In this document: piece by piece, positions 13,124-14,962 of the stretch
Layout: the number at the start of each line of letters is the position of its first letter
Numbering within the stretch: the first letter of the stretch is position 1
Origin: Actinomycetes bacterium
GTDB taxonomy: Bacteria; Actinomycetota; Thermoleophilia; Solirubrobacterales; Solirubrobacteraceae
Assembly (NCBI GenBank): GCA_023404805.1
Contig: JAEYAL010000239.1
Location: 1-14,962, forward strand
Direction of reading: 5' to 3'
Length of the DNA: 14,962 bases
Notes under the pieces: model-generated
What the model saw: the letters and a program-made list of their open reading frames with translations, nothing else
Databases searched by the model: none
Told to the model about the DNA's origin: nothing
Translations under genes and position numbers: made by a program

Positions 13124-14146
13124 CTAGAAGACCTTGAACTTCACCGTCATCGCGCTGTGGCCATCGACGGTGCAGATCAGCACGTAGTCGCCGGCGGGCA
13201 GCGTGAACGACTTCGTCGCGCTTTGGCCGCCTTTGATGTTCGTCGAGATCACGCGCACGGTCCCGGAGGGGCCGCCGCCCGACGTGACGCCGTCGGCGAG
13301 CACCAGGTTGTGCTCCTCGTCGGCGTCGGTGTTGTCGAATCTGAACTGGATCGAGCCCGCCGCGACGCCGCAGGAGTTCAGCTCAAACTGGCGGCCCTCG
13401 TCGATCGCGGTCACGGTCACCGGCGAGGAGCCCGCGGTCGCGCACTCGGCAGGCAGCGCAGGCGTTGTCGGGCCCGGGGTCGTCGGCGCCGGTGTGGTGG
13501 TGGGGGTGGGCGTCGTCGGCGCCGGCGTGTTCGGTGCCGGCGTGTTCGGCGCGGGAGCGCCCGGCGGGGTCGTCGTCCCCGGCTTGGGGTCCTTCTTGGA
13601 GTCCGCGATGATCTTGCGGCGCTGCTCCAGGCACTTCGTGCGCGCCTTGCGGTCGGCCTTCCGCAGCTTTTTAAGCTGACTGGCCTTCGTGATCTTCACG
13701 AGCCTCTGGCACTTCTTCGACAGCTTTTTCGTGGCCTGCGCCGTGGTCAGGCCTTTCGCGGTCCGCTGCGCCGCGGCGTCCGTAGCCCTGGCGCGCTGGC
13801 TGGCGAGGTAGCGCTGCGCATACGTGAGGCCCATCGCCGTCGTGCCGGGCGTCCGCGGCGCGTAGTCCTTCCAGAGCGGGCCGCGCGCGCCGCGGGCGAT
13901 CCGCGGGTTCCGCGGGTCCGCGACGACGAACATCGGCCGCGTGCGCGCTGCCTCCGCGGCATGCGCAGCGTGGCCGGCATGGCCCGCGCGGTAGCCGGAA
14001 GCGGCTGAGGCGTGGTGGCCGGAAGCGGCTGAGGCGTGGTGGCCGGCATGCGCGGTTGAGGGCGCCGGCGTCAAAAGCGCTGCGGCGAGCGCGGCTGCGG
14101 GAACGGCGGCGCGCAGACGCTGGGGCAGACGTGGGGGGTGAGCCAT
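13124..14146 (-). CDS. Secreted His-rich cupredoxin-like protein A
   Basis: This 340-residue exported protein has a mosaic layout. A signal peptide spans about 1-34 (basic start, Ala/Leu core, likely cut after TAHA). A His-rich stretch (36-62) contains two GHHASAAS repeats and more GH pairs. A segment of unknown type follows (71-130). A very basic helical domain (133-185) has Cys146 and Cys172 about a hairpin apart. A Pro/Thr linker (187-233) precedes a cupredoxin domain (about 240-340). The last shows the complete blue-copper ligand set His279 (EHN) and Cys325, His330, Met333 in CTVDGHSAM, close to the azurin C-terminal loop. A role in copper or iron handling or electron transfer outside the cell is inferred. 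The ATG at 14146 is chosen because TACTAT lies 7 nt before it; the ATG at 14155 overlaps that hexamer. A DtxR-like operator covers the promoter. Confidence 0.85.
   Translation of the reverse strand: MAHPPRLPQRLRAAVPAAALAAALLTPAPSTAHAGHHASAASGHHASAASGYRAGHAGHAAHAAEAARTRPMFVVADPRNPRIARGARGPLWKDYAPRTPGTTAMGLTYAQRYLASQRARATDAAAQRTAKGLTTAQATKKLSKKCQRLVKITKASQLKKLRKADRKARTKCLEQRRKIIADSKKDPKPGTTTPPGAPAPNTPAPNTPAPTTPTPTTTPAPTTPGPTTPALPAECATAGSSPVTVTAIDEGRQFELNSCGVAAGSIQFRFDNTDADEEHNLVLADGVTSGGGPSGTVRVISTNIKGGQSATKSFTLPAGDYVLICTVDGHSAMTVKFKVF
13518..13547 (-). repeat. 15-bp tandem repeat in the Pro/Thr linker of protein A
   Basis: Two adjacent 15-bp units on the plus strand (GGCGCCGGCGTGTTC and GGTGCCGGCGTGTTC) differ at one base and encode tandem NTPAP pentapeptides. 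Further related GTCGTCGGCGCC copies flank them. This is a slippage-prone linker that likely varies in length between strains. Confidence 0.6.
13605..13750 (-). repeat. 146-bp near-identical repeat, copy 1 (basic domain of protein A)
   Basis: By eye this aligns without gaps to 14692-14837 with about 10 mismatches in 146 positions. It encodes LTTAQATKKLSKKCQ through RKIIADS. Several mismatches are silent, and the flanking coding DNA is clearly more diverged, so the similarity is local. Confidence 0.8.
13994..14041 (-). repeat. 24-bp tandem repeat encoding GHHASAAS
   Basis: Two identical 24-bp units (13994-14017 and 14018-14041) are followed by a partial third (GCCGG). Each encodes eight residues with a His-His pair just after the predicted signal-peptide cleavage site of protein A, so copy number would set the number of potential metal-binding histidines. 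Confidence 0.75.
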
Positions 14147-14153
14147 GCGGCGC

Positions 14154-14159
14154 ATAGTA
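14154..14159 (-). promoter_or_regulatory. Leaderless -10 element of cupredoxin gene A
   Basis: TACTAT on the minus strand is followed by 7 nt and the ATG at 14146. It overlaps the edge of the palindromic operator at 14158-14184. Confidence 0.55.
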
Positions 14160-14184
14160 AGGCAAACCTAATAGGTGTGCCTAA
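14158..14184. promoter_or_regulatory. DtxR/IdeR-like metal-responsive operator
   Basis: This is a 27-bp imperfect palindrome: TAAGGCAAACCTA (14158-14170), one base, then TAGGTGTGCCTAA (14172-14184), matching at 11 of 13 paired positions. Each half also contains an A-G-G-N4-C-C-T-A motif. Read on the minus strand, TTAGGTTTGCCTTAC from 14173 resembles the DtxR/IdeR iron box TTAGGTTAGCCTAACCTAA (13 of 19 including the following bases, by eye). It lies over the spacer and -10 edge of the promoter for gene A, the usual place for a repressor. Iron or manganese DtxR-family regulators are the likeliest binders. Confidence 0.65.
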
Positions 14185-14219
14185 TACGCGGACCGCCGTC
14201 CGCTCAGAGCGCCGGCGGC

Positions 14220-14962
14220 TCAGCTCGCGGTCGGCGCGTAGACCGTGAACTTCACGGCCATCGGACCGTGGCCCGGCACCGTGCAGATCAGTTTGTAGAT
14301 CCCCGGCGCGAGCGCGACGTCGGCCGACGCGCGCTCTCCGCCGGCGATGCGGTCGATGATCTGGACCAGCGCTCCGGTGATCTCGCCTGAGGCGTTGGCC
14401 GGGGCGATAAACAGGTCGTGGTCCTGGCGGTCGGTGTTGTCGAGCTCGAAGTTGACGATGTCGGCCGTCGCGCTGGAACGCGTCAGCTGGAACGGCACGT
14501 CGCCGTCCTTCGCCACGACACCCGCAGCGGCGTACTTCTTGGCCGGAGCCGTCGGCGTCGTCGCGGCCGGAGTCGTCGGCGTGGGCGTCGTCGCCGTGGG
14601 CTCTGGGGTGGTCGCGGGCGGTGCCGCGGTCGGGTCCGGGCCCTGGATCGGCTCTGGAGCTGGCGTGGGACCGGTCGGCGTCTTCGACTCGGCGATGATC
14701 TTGCGGCGCTGCGCGAGGCACTTCGTGCGGGCTTTGCGGTCGGCCTTCCCCAGCTTCTTGAGCTGCCTGGCCTTCGTGATCTTCACGAGCCTCTGGCACT
14801 TCTTCGACAGCTTCTTCGTAGCCTGCGCCGTGGTCAGCGAGGCGCGCACGGCGGCTGCGCCGCTCGCGTCCGCGGCGTCGTCGGCCGCGGCATCAGGCTG
14901 GCGCAGACGCTCAAGCTGCTCGGCGACGGTGCGCTGCGCGGGCGTGCCATGCGGCCCGGTCC
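14220..14962 (-). CDS. Cupredoxin-like protein B, partial (5' end beyond the window)
   Basis: This paralogue of protein A is open to the window edge, so its start and any signal peptide lie outside. In order the visible part has an Ala/Asp-rich segment (GTPAQRTVAEQLERLRQP onward), the basic two-cysteine domain LTTAQATKKLSKKCQ...KARTKCLAQRRK, a Pro/Thr/Ala linker, and a cupredoxin domain. The copper ligands are all present: His in QDHDLF, then Cys, His and Met in CTVPGHGPM. A GTG at 14849 could be mistaken for the start, but homology to protein A and the continuing frame run past it. It precedes gene A on the same strand, 73 nt from its start; gene A has its own promoter. The His-rich repeats seen in A are not in the visible part. 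Confidence 0.85.
   Translation of the reverse strand, partial: TGPHGTPAQRTVAEQLERLRQPDAAADDAADASGAAAVRASLTTAQATKKLSKKCQRLVKITKARQLKKLGKADRKARTKCLAQRRKIIAESKTPTGPTPAPEPIQGPDPTAAPPATTPEPTATTPTPTTPAATTPTAPAKKYAAAGVVAKDGDVPFQLTRSSATADIVNFELDNTDRQDHDLFIAPANASGEITGALVQIIDRIAGGERASADVALAPGIYKLICTVPGHGPMAVKFTVYAPTAS
14692..14837 (-). repeat. 146-bp near-identical repeat, copy 2 (basic domain of protein B)
   Basis: This is the partner of 13605-13750, in the same orientation and same length. It encodes the same basic helical domain with about four residue changes. The two copies lie 1,087 bp apart and could recombine or undergo gene conversion. Confidence 0.8.

Noticed and set aside
14147..14155. ATG at 14155 as start of cupredoxin A
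   Set aside because: It overlaps the TACTAT -10 hexamer, so it would not be in the transcript; ATG at 14146 has the 7-nt spacing seen at other genes.
14188..14203. GCGGAC-CGCC-GTCCGC hairpin after gene B as its terminator
   Set aside because: The stem is a perfect 6 bp with a 4-nt loop but lacks a T-tract and abuts the operator; I could not decide between terminator and chance.

Overview
The window comes from a GC-rich bacterial chromosome, most likely an actinobacterium. The evidence is the GC-rich codons, a complete coenzyme F420 pathway with a fused FO synthase (FbiC), and leaderless TAnnnT-type promoters. Gene content would fit Thermoleophilia (Solirubrobacterales), but that placement is an inference. 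I see no tRNA, rRNA, IS element, phage gene or CRISPR array.

Layout. (1) 47-1618, minus strand: crotonyl-CoA carboxylase/reductase and a small 103-aa partner in one transcript with its own promoter and Shine-Dalgarno site. (2) 1741-2748, minus: YgfZ/GcvT-like folate-binding protein. (3) 2879-4132, minus: old-yellow-enzyme oxidoreductase, divergent from a 120-aa orphan protein (4228-4590, plus). (4) 4768-5520, plus: aquaporin-family channel with an unusual predicted selectivity filter, closed by a clear intrinsic terminator. (5) 5632-11560: F420 block. fbiC runs rightward and converges on a leftward npdG-cofD-cofC-cofE operon with ATGA overlaps. The 339-nt gap between them holds an array of six alternating GAGGGCGT half-sites. 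(6) 11650-13065, minus: DNA photolyase, directly upstream of the F420 operon. Some photolyases use FO, the product of FbiC, as antenna. (7) 13124-14962, minus: two tandem secreted cupredoxin-like paralogues; the second runs off the window edge. Each joins a basic two-cysteine helical domain through a Pro/Thr linker to a type-1-copper-like domain. The first also has a His-rich N terminus and a DtxR/IdeR-like palindrome over its promoter.

Two themes stand out. First, five genes have a TAnnnT hexamer exactly 7 nt before the start codon, and fbiC has one at 8 nt, which fixes their starts and implies leaderless mRNAs. Second, the cupredoxin pair looks like a metal-responsive secreted system. A 146-bp stretch encoding its basic domain is nearly identical in both copies although the copper domains have diverged. 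This pair is the best candidate here for an undescribed system.
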